The position numbers and the translations under genes were made by a program. Shown piece after piece: positions 54,262 through 63,923 of a DNA stretch of 64,000 nt (position 1 is its first letter; every line of letters starts with the position of its first letter). The notes below the pieces were generated by a model, which saw only the letters and a program-made list of their open reading frames with translations, was not told the origin of the DNA and searched no databases. Source of the stretch: Rhabdochromatium marinum. GTDB lineage: Bacteria; Pseudomonadota; Gammaproteobacteria; Chromatiales; Chromatiaceae. Where the stretch lies: positions 19,987 through 83,986 of the forward strand of contig NZ_NRRS01000008.1 of NCBI RefSeq assembly GCF_016583795.1. The letters are read 5' to 3'.

Positions 54262-55554
54262 ATGACAAGCAAGTCTCCCCCCCGCGAAGTGATCGCCTGG
54301 GCGCTCTATGACTGGGGCAACTCGGCCTTTGCTACCACCGTAATGGCCGGGTTTTTCCCGGTGTTTTACAGCGCGCTTAGCGCCGGACTGGAAGCTGAGG
54401 CGGCACAGTTCTGGTTCAACATCGCCTTGGCGCTGTCCAGCCTGCTGCTGGGGCTCAGTGGACCGCTACTGGGCGTGCTGGCAGATCGCGGTGGCTGGGG
54501 CAATGGCTTTCTAGCCGGTTTTGCCGGCGTCGGTCTGGTGGCCACCGCCGGCCTGGCCTGGGTGCACAACGGCCAGTGGGAACTGGCGCTGCTGCTGTAT
54601 GCCACCGCCAGCTTCGGCTTCTCCGGTGGCAACATCTTCTACGATGCCCTGCTACCGCATGTTGCGCGTGGCCGCGATATGGATCGAGTCTCGGCACTTG
54701 GCTACGCTCTCGGCTATGGCGGCGGTGGGCTGTTGTTCGCGATCAATGTTGCCATGGTGCTGCACCCCCAGTGGTTTGGTTTAAGCGACCAGAGCATGGC
54801 CCTGCGCGCGTCCTTTGTCTCGGTGGCGCTGTGGTGGCTCATCTTCACCCTGCCGCTGCTTGTGATGGTGCGTCCTGCAACTCAGCAAACCAAGAGGCCA
54901 TCGGCTCAAATCTGGCACGGCGCCTGGCGGCAGCTGTGGCATACCCTGCAAGCCATTCGCGCCGAACGGCTGCTGTTGATCTTTCTGCTGGCCTATTGGC
55001 TGTATATTGATGGGGTAAATACCGTCATCAAAACAGCGGTGTTCTTCGGGGATCGGGTGCTGGGACTGGATCAATCCGGACTGATCTCCGCGTTGCTGCT
55101 GACGCAGTTTGTCGCCCTGCCCTCCGCGCTGCTGTTTGGTTGGATTGGGCAGCGCATCGGCGCACGCACGGGCATTCTGCTCGGTCTTGGCGTCTATCTG
55201 CTGGTGGTGATCTATGCCTGGGCCTGGCTTGAGTCCAGCCGGGATTTCTATCTCCTCGCCGTTGCCATTGGTTTGGTGCAGGGCGGCGTGCAGAGCCTGT
55301 CACGGTCGTTGTTTGCCAACCTGATTCCGGCCCACAAAAGTGCTGAGTATTTCGGTGTTTTCAACCTGATTGGCAAGTTTGCAACGGTGCTGGGGCCGCT
55401 GTTAATGGCCGTCACGCCGCTGCTGTTTGCCAGTGCCGGGCCGCGTGCCAGCATTCTGCCGCTGGCACTGTTGTTTTTAATTGGTGGTGGCCTACTGCTA
55501 CAATTACCCAATCGCGCCACACCAGCGCGCGAACGATTGATGCATGACGCATAA
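54262..55554 (+). CDS. MFS transporter, UMF1 (Atg22-like) family
   Basis: The 430-residue transporter has about twelve membrane helices and the family start WALYDWGNSAFATTVMAGFF. ATG 54262 (MTSKSPPREVI) fits the family start; the open frame upstream to 54175 is not needed. UMF1 proteins include fungal vacuolar Atg22 and bacterial efflux or uptake carriers of unclear substrate. It is divergent from the GH13 enzyme, with only about 55 bp between, so a common regulator or shared solute function is possible. Confidence 0.85.
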   Translation: MTSKSPPREVIAWALYDWGNSAFATTVMAGFFPVFYSALSAGLEAEAAQFWFNIALALSSLLLGLSGPLLGVLADRGGWGNGFLAGFAGVGLVATAGLAWVHNGQWELALLLYATASFGFSGGNIFYDALLPHVARGRDMDRVSALGYALGYGGGGLLFAINVAMVLHPQWFGLSDQSMALRASFVSVALWWLIFTLPLLVMVRPATQQTKRPSAQIWHGAWRQLWHTLQAIRAERLLLIFLLAYWLYIDGVNTVIKTAVFFGDRVLGLDQSGLISALLLTQFVALPSALLFGWIGQRIGARTGILLGLGVYLLVVIYAWAWLESSRDFYLLAVAIGLVQGGVQSLSRSLFANLIPAHKSAEYFGVFNLIGKFATVLGPLLMAVTPLLFASAGPRASILPLALLFLIGGGLLLQLPNRATPARERLMHDA

Positions 55555-55557
55555 CAC

Positions 55558-56190
55558 ATGACTGACCCAAGGCCAGGGACTGACCCACCTCCCCAAGCGC
55601 TGACCCATGACGTACTGCAGCGACTCTTTGAAATCCTGACCCGACATCCCGCCGGCCTCAGTGAATACGAGTTGCTGCGCGAATTGGAAGGCGACGCACA
55701 AACCGCTTTTGCCCAGGCACCTTTTCGCAATGATCTGGCGCTCTTTCAGGCGCATTTTCTGCTGTTTAACGCGCTGTATCGCTTACGCGATCAACTAGCC
55801 GCCACTGGTCAGGCCTGGCTGGACATTGATGTGTTGCGCATTGTGCTGCGCTTTCATAATGAAGCCGGCTCCGCACGGCCGGGGGCTCTGGCGCGCCCCG
55901 ATCCATTACGCGCCTATTATCTGGACATTCACCAACTGGCGCAGACCGACGCGGAGCAACTGGCCGAGTGGTTAGGGGATTTTTGGATGCACTATTTTGC
56001 ACAGGAAGGCCGCACAGCCGCATTGGCTGAACTTGGACTGTCTGACCCGGTCAACGCCCAACAGATTCGCCGCCGTTATCGGGAACTGGCCATGCAGCAC
56101 CACCCGGATCGCGGCGGCGATATTGAAGCCTTCAGGCGCCTCCAGTCAGCCCGACAGGTCCTGGAACGCTGCGGCAGTCACAAAGTCTAA
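55558..56190 (+). CDS. DnaJ-related protein with C-terminal J domain
   Basis: The 210-residue protein has an N-terminal helical domain (DUF3-like DNA-J related region). The C-terminal J domain carries the key HPD motif in QHHPDRGGDIEAFRRLQSA, so it should stimulate an Hsp70 ATPase. The J domain is at the C-terminus rather than the N-terminus. It follows the transporter by 3 bp and may be co-transcribed with it. Confidence 0.85.
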   Translation: MTDPRPGTDPPPQALTHDVLQRLFEILTRHPAGLSEYELLRELEGDAQTAFAQAPFRNDLALFQAHFLLFNALYRLRDQLAATGQAWLDIDVLRIVLRFHNEAGSARPGALARPDPLRAYYLDIHQLAQTDAEQLAEWLGDFWMHYFAQEGRTAALAELGLSDPVNAQQIRRRYRELAMQHHPDRGGDIEAFRRLQSARQVLERCGSHKV

Positions 56191-56572
56191 AGGCACCTGA
56201 AGCCCGCCCAGCGGTGCCTGGAGTTAACCCCAATAGACGCGCCAGCCTGAGGCGCGCATCAGCGGCTCCCAAACCGCGCATCAGCCTCGCGCGAACCGCA
56301 CATTTTCATCCTCCACTGCTGGCCTCTTTCAATCAGCCATTGCAAGCGATGTGGTCAGCTGCCCATTGGGCGCGAAATACCGCATTAAATCATCATTCCA
56401 GAAGCTTAATATTTTGTCACCTCTTGCCAATCAACCATGAATACAGGCTATAATAGCGTTAACGGAAAAGTGGTGCGCTATTTGGGACATCATCCAACGC
56501 ATCCCTGATCCAGAGAAACTATCTTTGACAACGCATGCTGTCACGCATGATCAACCAGGAGAGTCGCTACTG
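56191..56572. other. Intergenic region upstream of the H-NS-like gene
   Basis: About 380 bp without a gene. A sigma-70-like promoter may lie at 56424-56454: TTGCCA, then 19 bp, then TATAAT (56449-56454). The spacer is long. An AT-rich stretch precedes the ribosome site AGGAG. I see no RNA gene. Confidence 0.45.
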
Positions 56573-56962
56573 ATGGACGACATGGAATACACTGAACTCA
56601 ACGAAAAGCTGCAAACGCTTGAGGCTGAACAAAAGGAAGTGAAGCGCGCCCTCGCGAGCAAACGCGACAAACGCAAAGCCGAGCTGATCGCGGAATTCAA
56701 GCAGAAATTTATCGCCGAAGGCTTTACTGTGGCTGAAATGGTCGATACCTTCGCCGGTCGCCGCTCGCGTAAACCTTATACGGAACGCTCCTATTCGCGC
56801 TATATCGATAAAGCGGATCCGGATCGCACCTATGCGCGTGGCCCCCTGCCCGGCTGGATGAAGGAACGAATGATCACCGTCGGTCTGGATCCAAACGACA
56901 AAGGGGATCGTGAGCGCTACAAACAGGATTACATGCAACAAGCTCAAGCAAAGCACTCCTGA
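56573..56962 (+). CDS. H-NS-family nucleoid protein
   Basis: From the ATG at 56573 (AGGAG upstream) the product has 129 residues. The N-terminal half is a coiled coil (ELNEKLQTLEAEQKEVKRAL), the dimerisation part of H-NS proteins. The basic C-terminal half contains TYARGPLPGWM, a version of the H-NS DNA-binding core. H-NS proteins silence AT-rich, often horizontally acquired DNA; the window contains such DNA at both ends. The TTG at 56525 is an unlikely start. Confidence 0.85.
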   Translation: MDDMEYTELNEKLQTLEAEQKEVKRALASKRDKRKAELIAEFKQKFIAEGFTVAEMVDTFAGRRSRKPYTERSYSRYIDKADPDRTYARGPLPGWMKERMITVGLDPNDKGDRERYKQDYMQQAQAKHS

Positions 56963-56973
56963 TCGAGTGCCCC

Positions 56974-57003
56974 GCATCCGGGCAAGGTTCCTTTCCCGGA
57001 TGC
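56974..57003 (+). terminator. Terminator after the H-NS-like gene
   Basis: Perfect 9-bp arms GCATCCGGG (56974-56982) and CCCGGATGC (56995-57003) flank a 12-bp loop, starting 11 bp after the stop. A T-poor tail follows, so the termination may be weak or Rho-assisted. Confidence 0.6.
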
Positions 57004-57168
57004 GCCTTTCGCTCTGCCCACACCAATCCTTGTCCCCTGCCTCCCAGCCCCTTCTGTGACAGCTCCAGGCGCAGCTTCTCCCAAGCCCCTCCGGCCCAGC
57101 CCCGGTTCAGTGCCGGCGCAGCCCGGTCAATCCCCAGTGCAGGTGGTTTGACTCAATGATCGATCGCC

Positions 57169-58935
57169 ATGCCCGGTTCTAAAGAACCACCGCGCATTCG
57201 ACAGCGCGCGCGCACCAACATCGACGCTCGGCTTGATGCATTAAGATTGCAAATTGCGCACCCCGATGCGCTCATTTGGCATGCCCTGCTTGGAATTCTT
57301 ACCGGCCTGGCCACCAGCGTGGTGATTGTTGGTTTTCGCCTGGTCGTTGAGGAAACTCAAGCACTCATGCTGCCGTATCATGGTGAGAACTATGAAGCGC
57401 TGCCCCTGAGCGCGCGCCTATTGCTTCCACTGGTCGGCGCGGTGATCATTGCCATTATTTTTTGGCGCTTTTCCGATGGTATTCGAGTGCTCGGCGTCGC
57501 ACGGGTACTGGAACGCATGGAATACCATCAGGGACATATGAGACTGCGCGGCTTGATCCTGCAATTCATCGGCGCCGCAGTGGCCATTGTTTCCGGCCAT
57601 TCAGTGGGACGCGAAGGGCCGCATGTCTATCTGGGCGCCAGCAGTGGCAGCCTGCTGGGACAGGCGCTGGAACTGCCCAATAACAGCATCCGCATCATGG
57701 TTGCCTGCGGAACCGCCGCCGGTATTTCCGCCTCATTCAATACGCCGTTGGCGGGTGTGATTTTTGCCCTTGAAGTGCTCAATCTCGAATACAGCGTCGC
57801 CACCTTTATTCCCATTATTCTCGCTGCGGCCAGCGGTGATTGGCTGTTTGTTTATTTTTTTAGCGCCAAACCACTGTTTGATGTGCCACCATCAATGGTT
57901 GCCTCCTTGGCGCATCTGACTCCGGTCATTCTGCTTGGCGTGGCGGCTGGGTCACTCTCGGCTGCCTATACCCAGGCGGTACAAAGTATTGCCAAGGCGG
58001 CGAAAGTAATCCCCTTCTTGTGGCGTTTGGTGCTGGCGGGCGTTATAGCCGGGCTGTGCGGCGCCCTGGCCCCCCAGGTCATGGGATTGGGTTTTGATTC
58101 GCTGAACCAGTTACTGAGCGCACATATGGCCTGGGAAGCCCTGGTGGTGCTGCTGATCATGAAATTATTCGCCACCTCAGCCGCGATTGGCCTGGGCATT
58201 CCGGGCGGCACCATCGGCCCGGCGCTCTTTATGGGTGCTTTGCTGGGTAACCTGACGGCGGTGATCACGGCGCAGTTTATGGATATCAGCGCGGTGCCGG
58301 TGAATTTCTATGTCCTGCTGGGCATGGGCGCCATGATGGGAGCCAGCTTGCTGGCGCCTCTAGCCGGACTGATTGCCATTGTTGAACTCACCCATAGCCC
58401 GGGCATGATTATGCCTGGCATGCTGAGCATTATTATCGCGTCCCTGGTGAGCTATAAAGGCTTTGGCAAAGACTCTCTGTTTATCACCATGCTGCGCGCC
58501 AACGGACTCGACTACCGCGTCAACCCACTTATACAAGAGCTGCGCCGCCGGGCGGTCGGCGGAGTGATGAATCGGCGCTTCGTGCATCAGCTCGCCAGTC
58601 TTGATCGTGCCAAGGCCGAGCGCCTAGTGGCAGAAACACCTGACTGGATTATTGTAAACAAAGACGACAAGCCCACTTATCTAATGCCGGGCTTTGCCGT
58701 GGCGAGTTATCTGTCGCAAAATCCCGAGGCCGAGAGCATTGATCTACTGGCAATTCCCGGCGAGCGACTGGAACTGTCCCCCATCCATTTGCAGGCCACA
58801 CTCCAGGAGGCAATGGAAACCCTGCAGGCGACTGGAGCCCAGGCGCTCTATGTGCGCCGCCCCCTAGCCCCGGGGATTGAGCATATCTACGGCGTGCTGA
58901 CGGCTTCCCGCATCGATACGGCCTATCAATACTAG
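57169..58935 (+). CDS. ClC-family chloride channel/transporter with CBS-like tail
   Basis: The 588-residue protein has about eleven membrane segments and the ClC filter elements GHSVGREGPHVYLG and GIPGGTIGPALF. A C-terminal cytoplasmic domain of about 130 residues looks like a CBS pair. It moves chloride, alone or with protons, and helps with pH or osmotic balance. A basic soluble N-terminus precedes the first helix. It stands alone, with a 206-bp gap before and the orphan kaiB gene converging on it from the minus strand. Confidence 0.93.
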   Translation: MPGSKEPPRIRQRARTNIDARLDALRLQIAHPDALIWHALLGILTGLATSVVIVGFRLVVEETQALMLPYHGENYEALPLSARLLLPLVGAVIIAIIFWRFSDGIRVLGVARVLERMEYHQGHMRLRGLILQFIGAAVAIVSGHSVGREGPHVYLGASSGSLLGQALELPNNSIRIMVACGTAAGISASFNTPLAGVIFALEVLNLEYSVATFIPIILAAASGDWLFVYFFSAKPLFDVPPSMVASLAHLTPVILLGVAAGSLSAAYTQAVQSIAKAAKVIPFLWRLVLAGVIAGLCGALAPQVMGLGFDSLNQLLSAHMAWEALVVLLIMKLFATSAAIGLGIPGGTIGPALFMGALLGNLTAVITAQFMDISAVPVNFYVLLGMGAMMGASLLAPLAGLIAIVELTHSPGMIMPGMLSIIIASLVSYKGFGKDSLFITMLRANGLDYRVNPLIQELRRRAVGGVMNRRFVHQLASLDRAKAERLVAETPDWIIVNKDDKPTYLMPGFAVASYLSQNPEAESIDLLAIPGERLELSPIHLQATLQEAMETLQATGAQALYVRRPLAPGIEHIYGVLTASRIDTAYQY

Positions 58936-58960
58936 CCCGCTTGCGTGCGCAGCCAGCCTC

Positions 58961-59275
58961 TCACTCCTCCCCCATACCTACGGTCGAAAGCACGAATTGG
59001 AATCTGACGGCATCGGACAGATCGCCGACCAGACGGCGCTCGGAGTCGGCAGTGCGCACCACCAACGTTGGCGTTACTAACACATGGGCAAGATCAGCCA
59101 AATCGGGCTGATCGAGCACATCAATAATGTCGAGTCGATACGGTGCCCGCAGCGCCGCCTCAATAAATTCAGAGACACGCTGGCAGACAGCCTGGTTTTG
59201 CTCCGAGTCGCCTGCAATGTAAAGTTGGATCACCAACTCCTGCACAACACTGGATTCGCTGTGTATTCTCTCCAT
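58961..59275 (-). CDS. KaiB-family circadian-clock-like protein
   Basis: The 104-residue protein (ATG 59275, GGGGGG upstream) has the KaiB thioredoxin-like fold. Its marks are VIQLYIAGDS near the start, IIDVLDQPDLADLAHVLVTPTL in the middle and RRLVGDLSD near the end. In cyanobacteria KaiB binds KaiC; in proteobacteria it can act with KaiC in stress or time-keeping systems. No kaiC lies in the window. It is 60 bp from dapE on the same strand and convergent with the ClC gene. Confidence 0.88.
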   Translation of the reverse strand: MERIHSESSVVQELVIQLYIAGDSEQNQAVCQRVSEFIEAALRAPYRLDIIDVLDQPDLADLAHVLVTPTLVVRTADSERRLVGDLSDAVRFQFVLSTVGMGEE

Positions 59276-59334
59276 CGTACCCCCCAAGCCGCGCAGCTGG
59301 TGCCATTAGCTGCCAAGTTGCCAGGCTACCCGCC

Positions 59335-60480
59335 TTAGTCGCTCAGCAGTCGCCGCAGCACCTCAGCGTAGATGGCCGCCAAGGGCTCCAAATCAGCCAC
59401 GGCAATACATTCATTGACAGTATGAATGGTGGCGTTCAGCGGCCCCAATTCAACCACCTCAGCGCCGCTGGGAGCGATGAAGCGCCCATCCGAGGTGCCG
59501 CCACTAGTGGACAGCCGGGTCTGAAGACCGTCCATAACAGCGGCAATGGCCGCCGTCGTGGCCGTGGTGAGCGTCCCAGTCGGCGTCAGGAAGGGTTCAC
59601 CCGACAGACGCCAGCGCAGCGCATCGGCAGCACTCAGGTCAAAGCCGGCCTCTTGCAACCGTGCGCGAAACCGCTGCTTGATCTGATCAGGGGTAATTTC
59701 GGTAGAGAAACGCCAGTTGCACAGCAGCTCCAGCTCGCCTGGAATGACATTCTCGGCACCAGTGCCGCTGTGGAGATTGGAGATCTGAAAGCTGGTCGGC
59801 GGAAAATAGGCGTTGCCCTGGTCCCAAACCTCTGCGCACAGCGGGCCCAGGATCTGACTCAGGCGATGGATGGGATTATCAGCCAACTGCGGATAGGCCA
59901 CATGCCCCTGGCGGCCCCGGAGCTTGAGCTGTGCATTGAGACTGCCCCGCCGGCCATTGCGCACCTGATCGCCCAGACGCTCCTGGCTGGATGGCTCGCC
60001 CACCACACAGTAGTCGATGCGCTCGCCACGCTCGGTGAGGATTTCCATCACTCGGCGGGTGCCGTCGCGAGCCGGACCTTCTTCATCGCTGGTGAGCAAC
60101 AACGCCAGCGAACCGCGCGGCGCGGGGCATTGGGCCAGAAACTGCTCACAAGCCACCACCATGGCCGCCAGCGAGCTTTTCATGTCCACGGCACCGCGCC
60201 CGTAGAGCATGCCATCGCGCACCTCGGGCTGGAAGGGATGGCTGTGCCAGTGCTCCAGCGGGCCGGGCGGCACCACATCGGTATGACCGGCTAAGCAGAC
60301 CAGTGGAGCCTGATCGCCGCGCCGTGCCCAAAGATTGGTCACCTCGCCGCAGCGCAGAGTTTCGAGCTCAAAGCCCAGTGCACTCAGGCGCTGGCCCAGC
60401 AGTTCCTGGCAGCCGGCATCCTCAGGCGTCACCGAGGGACGCGCAATCAGCTCGCGGGCAAGTTCAAAGGTGGGTGACAT
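59335..60480 (-). CDS. dapE: Succinyl-diaminopimelate desuccinylase
   Basis: DapE hydrolyses N-succinyl-diaminopimelate in the lysine/peptidoglycan pathway. The 381-residue zinc enzyme (ATG 60480) shows [10 protein letters not shown] and [14 protein letters not shown] (metal and catalytic Asp), [17 protein letters not shown] and the C-terminal GGTSDGRF motif. It directly follows dapD, with its ATG 6 bp after the dapD stop, so the two lysine genes are coupled. Confidence 0.96.
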   Translation of the reverse strand: MSPTFELARELIARPSVTPEDAGCQELLGQRLSALGFELETLRCGEVTNLWARRGDQAPLVCLAGHTDVVPPGPLEHWHSHPFQPEVRDGMLYGRGAVDMKSSLAAMVVACEQFLAQCPAPRGSLALLLTSDEEGPARDGTRRVMEILTERGERIDYCVVGEPSSQERLGDQVRNGRRGSLNAQLKLRGRQGHVAYPQLADNPIHRLSQILGPLCAEVWDQGNAYFPPTSFQISNLHSGTGAENVIPGELELLCNWRFSTEITPDQIKQRFRARLQEAGFDLSAADALRWRLSGEPFLTPTGTLTTATTAAIAAVMDGLQTRLSTSGGTSDGRFIAPSGAEVVELGPLNATIHTVNECIAVADLEPLAAIYAEVLRRLLSD

Positions 60481-60485
60481 CAGAA

Positions 60486-61328
60486 TCAAATGTCACGCAG
60501 CAACTCGTTGATCCCCACCTTGCCAAGCGTCTTGGCGTCCACTTGTTTAATGATGACCGCGCAGTAGAGGCTGTGAGTGCCGTCTTTCGCCGGCAGATTA
60601 CCGGGCACCACCACCGAGCCGGCTGGAATCTGGCCGAACAAAATCTCACCGGTGGTGCGGTTGTAAATTTTGGTGCTTTGTCCGATGTAGACGCCCATGG
60701 AAATGACGGCACCTTCACCGACAATGACGCCCTCAACAATCTCCGAGCGCGCGCCAATAAAGCAGTTGTCTTCAATGATGGTCGGTGCGGCCTGCACCGG
60801 TTCCAGCACACCGCCGATGCCGACGCCGCCGGACAAATGGACATTCTTGCCGATCTGGGCACAGGACCCCACAGTGGCCCAGGTGTCAACCATGGTGCCG
60901 GAATCCACATAGGCGCCGATATTGACATAGCTTGGCATCAGCACGCAGCTCGGTGCGATATAGGAGCCGCGCCGCGCCGTGGCCGGCGGCACCACCCGCA
61001 CCCCACCGTCGCGAAATTCGCGTGAATTGCTGTCCTGATACTTGGAGGGCACCTTGTCATAATAATTGGTAAAGCCACCCTTGATGAATGCGTTGTCCTC
61101 AATACGAAAGGACAACAGCACAGCTTTTTTCACCCAGTCATTCACCCGCCACTGGCCATCGTGCTTCTCAGCCACCCGCAGCTCACCAGCGTCCAGCCGC
61201 TCGATGGTGTTCAGCACGGCATCGCGCACTGGGGTGTCAACATTGCGCGGGGTAATCTCGCTGCGGCGCTCAAAGGCGGTTTCAATAATGGTTTGCTGGT
61301 CGTTCAAGGCTTGGCTCCAGGAAGTCAT
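60486..61328 (-). CDS. dapD: Tetrahydrodipicolinate N-succinyltransferase
   Basis: DapD transfers succinate from succinyl-CoA to tetrahydrodipicolinate, the step before DapC and DapE. The 280-residue protein (ATG 61328) has an N-terminal helical region and a left-handed beta-helix of hexapeptide repeats, e.g. [20 protein letters not shown] and [23 protein letters not shown] 61343 is an alternative start. The gene lies 156 bp from the IS remnant at the right end. Confidence 0.96.
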   Translation of the reverse strand: MTSWSQALNDQQTIIETAFERRSEITPRNVDTPVRDAVLNTIERLDAGELRVAEKHDGQWRVNDWVKKAVLLSFRIEDNAFIKGGFTNYYDKVPSKYQDSNSREFRDGGVRVVPPATARRGSYIAPSCVLMPSYVNIGAYVDSGTMVDTWATVGSCAQIGKNVHLSGGVGIGGVLEPVQAAPTIIEDNCFIGARSEIVEGVIVGEGAVISMGVYIGQSTKIYNRTTGEILFGQIPAGSVVVPGNLPAKDGTHSLYCAVIIKQVDAKTLGKVGINELLRDI

Positions 61329-61543
61329 CAAGACAACAGTCACTCTTTAACAATGCGACAGTATACCCGAGGTGGCGCCTGGGCTGTTACTGGGAGGTGA
61401 CAATCGCTGCCGATCCAGCTGCACACTCAACAACTGGCCAAGAAAGCGCCCGGGCAGGGCAGGATATGATCAATGCTCGCTCCGATAATAGCCACCAGAT
61501 AGGCAAATCCGTGAGCTAAACGCACATAAGTGATGTCAGTGCT

Positions 61544-61810
61544 CTACACCTGATCAGGGCGCACAATGGCTAAACCACGCAACAAATAAAGGTAAACCGG
61601 ATGCGCTGGATGGGGTTGACTGGTCTGCGGGCCAAGCGCCATGCCCGCTAACCCAAGCACACACATCAACCGCTGAGTCCCTTGTCGGCCTGACCGTGAT
61701 AAGCATACACTCCAGAGCGATGAATGCCAGCAAGTTCGCATTGATGACTCATCGTCATAAGGTTTCGGCTCAGCCCCTCCCAGGTCAACCCAACTTCGAC
61801 GCACGCTCAC
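61544..61810 (-). pseudogene. IS3-family transposase OrfB, fragment
   Basis: The open frame reads LGLAGMALGPQTSQPHPAHP and LYLLRGLAIVRPDQV, then hits TAG. After it the frame continues STDITYVRLAHGFAYLVAII, the start of the rve DDE catalytic core with its first Asp. The region between the start and LMCVLGL is shortened compared with complete OrfB. The gene is dead: internal deletion, stop codon, and loss of the C-terminal half. Confidence 0.8.
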
Positions 61811-61831
61811 TGGCTCACTCCAGACTTTTTT

Positions 61832-62101
61832 TCAACCAATCCAAAGCGCCATCTTCAGCCGCCCAATCTTGTTGTACAGCCAGTCGGGGTTGCTGCTCTC
61901 TGAAGCCTTCTTGCGCCCGCGCCGGCCCTCAAACACCTGGCTGGCTTGCTCAACGATGGCTTTCTTCCATTGACCCACTTGCACCGGGTGAACCCCGTAG
62001 TCCTGCGCAATCTCGTTTGTCGTCTTCAGTCCGCGTACCCCTTCTAAGCCAACTTTTGCCTTGAACGCCGCCATGAAGGTCTTGCGCTGTCTCTCGCTCA
62101 T
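61832..62101 (-). CDS. IS3-family transposase OrfA
   Basis: The 89-residue product is a helix-turn-helix OrfA: RQRKTFMAAFKAKVGLEGV, then NEIAQDYGVHPVQVGQWKKA. The last residues ALWIG depart from the usual ALDWLKKK ending. The sequence after the ALW codons shows this ending in the shifted frame, so a small indel near 61845 has changed the C-terminus. OrfA is otherwise complete, but without orfB it cannot transpose the element. Confidence 0.85.
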   Translation of the reverse strand: MSERQRKTFMAAFKAKVGLEGVRGLKTTNEIAQDYGVHPVQVGQWKKAIVEQASQVFEGRRGRKKASESSNPDWLYNKIGRLKMALWIG

Positions 62102-62140
62102 CTCGTCTCTCCAGACTTCTTCAGTCGGGCGAGGACTTAC

Positions 62141-63880
62141 TTAAATTGGTGTCCTGATTTTGGGGTCCACTATAGATTCGGGACTGAGGACAAATTTCTC
62201 CACAATGCCTTTAAGTCCAGACGACATCTCTGTTAATTTCTGAGAAGTACCGACGCCCTCTTTAGCTTCTGACGTTGTTTCAACATTTTTAGCAGCTATA
62301 CGATTTAAATTTTTACTCGTATCATCAATGGTTCTAGCCTGTTCTTCGGAAGCAATAGCAATATTACCCATCAAGTTGCAGACCACCTCAATAGAATCAA
62401 CTATTTCTTTAAGGCTCTCAGACGAGCTTTCAGAAATCTCTGCACCTACTTGTGTTTTTTCAACCACAACTTCAATTAACTTGGCTGTTTCATTTGCTGC
62501 TTCTGTACTCTGTGCTGCCAAAGCACGAACTTCATCTGCAACCACAGCAAAACCTCTGCCTGTTTCGCCGGCTCTGGCGGCCTCAATCGCCGCATTTAAG
62601 GCTAACAGATTCGTTTGATTTGCAATGTTTTCTATCGCGGAAAGAATAGAAGAAATATTGCTGCTAGCCTCTCTGATATCATCCATAGCTGACACGGTTT
62701 TGCTAACAAGGTCACTCCCAAGCGTAGCCGACTGCTTCGCTTTTTGACCCAGTTCATCAGCCTGCTTAGCCGTATTAGCAGTAATCTTGACTTGCTCGTT
62801 TACCTCAACTATCGCCGCTGAAATCGACTGTACCGATTGTTCAGAACTTGCCGTATTAGACAATATTGTTTCGCTGGAAAGCATTACCTTATTGCTTTGC
62901 TCAACGATGCTATTGGTATAACCTGAAATATCAGTAACGATACTTTTCAGATCAGCATTTGTTTTAATTAGTGCATTGGTGATGACATCTTGTTGGCCGT
63001 TAGACGTTAAATTACTTGTCAAATCACCTTCTGATATTTTTTCTAAACTACGAACAAAAACCGTTTCCAGCTCTTCTGCAAAGCTATCTAACGACGATGC
63101 CATATCTCCAAGCTCATCTGAGCGTTTTATGTTTGCTCTCTTACGAACATTACCACTTGCCAATTGATTAACAATTTCAGTCATTTTAAGAATAGGATTG
63201 GTAAGAGAGCGGCTCAATACAATACCTATTGCAATGATGATGGCAGCCGTAATCAACATTGAAAACATGATGGCCCATTTTATTGCACTCACCGATGCGA
63301 AAGCTTCCCCACGTGACTTTTCTGCGACAATCGCCCATGTTACCCCCTCAAATTTTAGTGGTTCATAGGCAGACAACACTTCAAGCCCTAAATAACTATC
63401 GATCAATTTTGAGCCTGTTTCACCCGACAGTGCAGCGTTAATTGCTATACTTTTTGCTTTATTACTTTCTGGATTGTCAAATGCATTAACAACAGAATAA
63501 TGTGCGCTATCCAAATAAGAGTTTGAACGCATTAAATAGTCTTTACCAACGAGATAGGTTTCACCTGTTTTTCCGAGCCCTGAACGCCGAGACATAATGT
63601 CATTAATTATGTCTCCGGAAAGCTCTAAAATAACTACAGAGACTACATCACCACGTAAATTAAATACAGGCGCGCCAATAAATAATCTTGGACTATTATC
63701 CCGATAGCTATATAGTGTAAAATCCTGAAAAGCCACACGCTTTGTTTCCAAAACCTTTCTCCATAAAACTGAGACTGGATTTTTTTCATCGAAGTTATTT
63801 TTAACATTTAAACCAAGTTCCGCACCTTTTTTCACACTATAAATAATATGACCCAGCCCTTTTAAGGTGATGCAACTCAT
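62141..63880 (-). pseudogene. Methyl-accepting chemotaxis protein, truncated at both ends
   Basis: The 579-residue open frame has most of a dCache-like sensor domain ([20 protein letters not shown]), a membrane helix (about 207-229), HAMP, and the signalling tip [20 protein letters not shown]. The first membrane helix is missing: the frame begins at an ATG next to the start of another transposase. Its last residues (VDPKIRTPI) come from the IS3-family terminal repeat. The DNA is distinctly AT-rich compared with dapD. It cannot be anchored properly, so I call it a broken foreign receptor. Confidence 0.8.
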
Positions 63881-63923
63881 TGTATAATATGGATATTATT
63901 TCTAGAGTTGGAGTTGACAACCG

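Larger units (their letters stand above)
61484..62169 (-). mobile_element. Decayed IS3-family element
   Basis: On the minus strand, a 22-bp terminal sequence TGGACCCCAAAATCAGGACA (62148-62169) is followed by an orfA gene and a broken orfB. The orfB part has an in-frame TAG at 61544-61546, where relatives have the Trp of QVWSTDITY. Its homologous sequence stops near 61484. No second inverted repeat is seen, so the far end is deleted. Confidence 0.8.
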
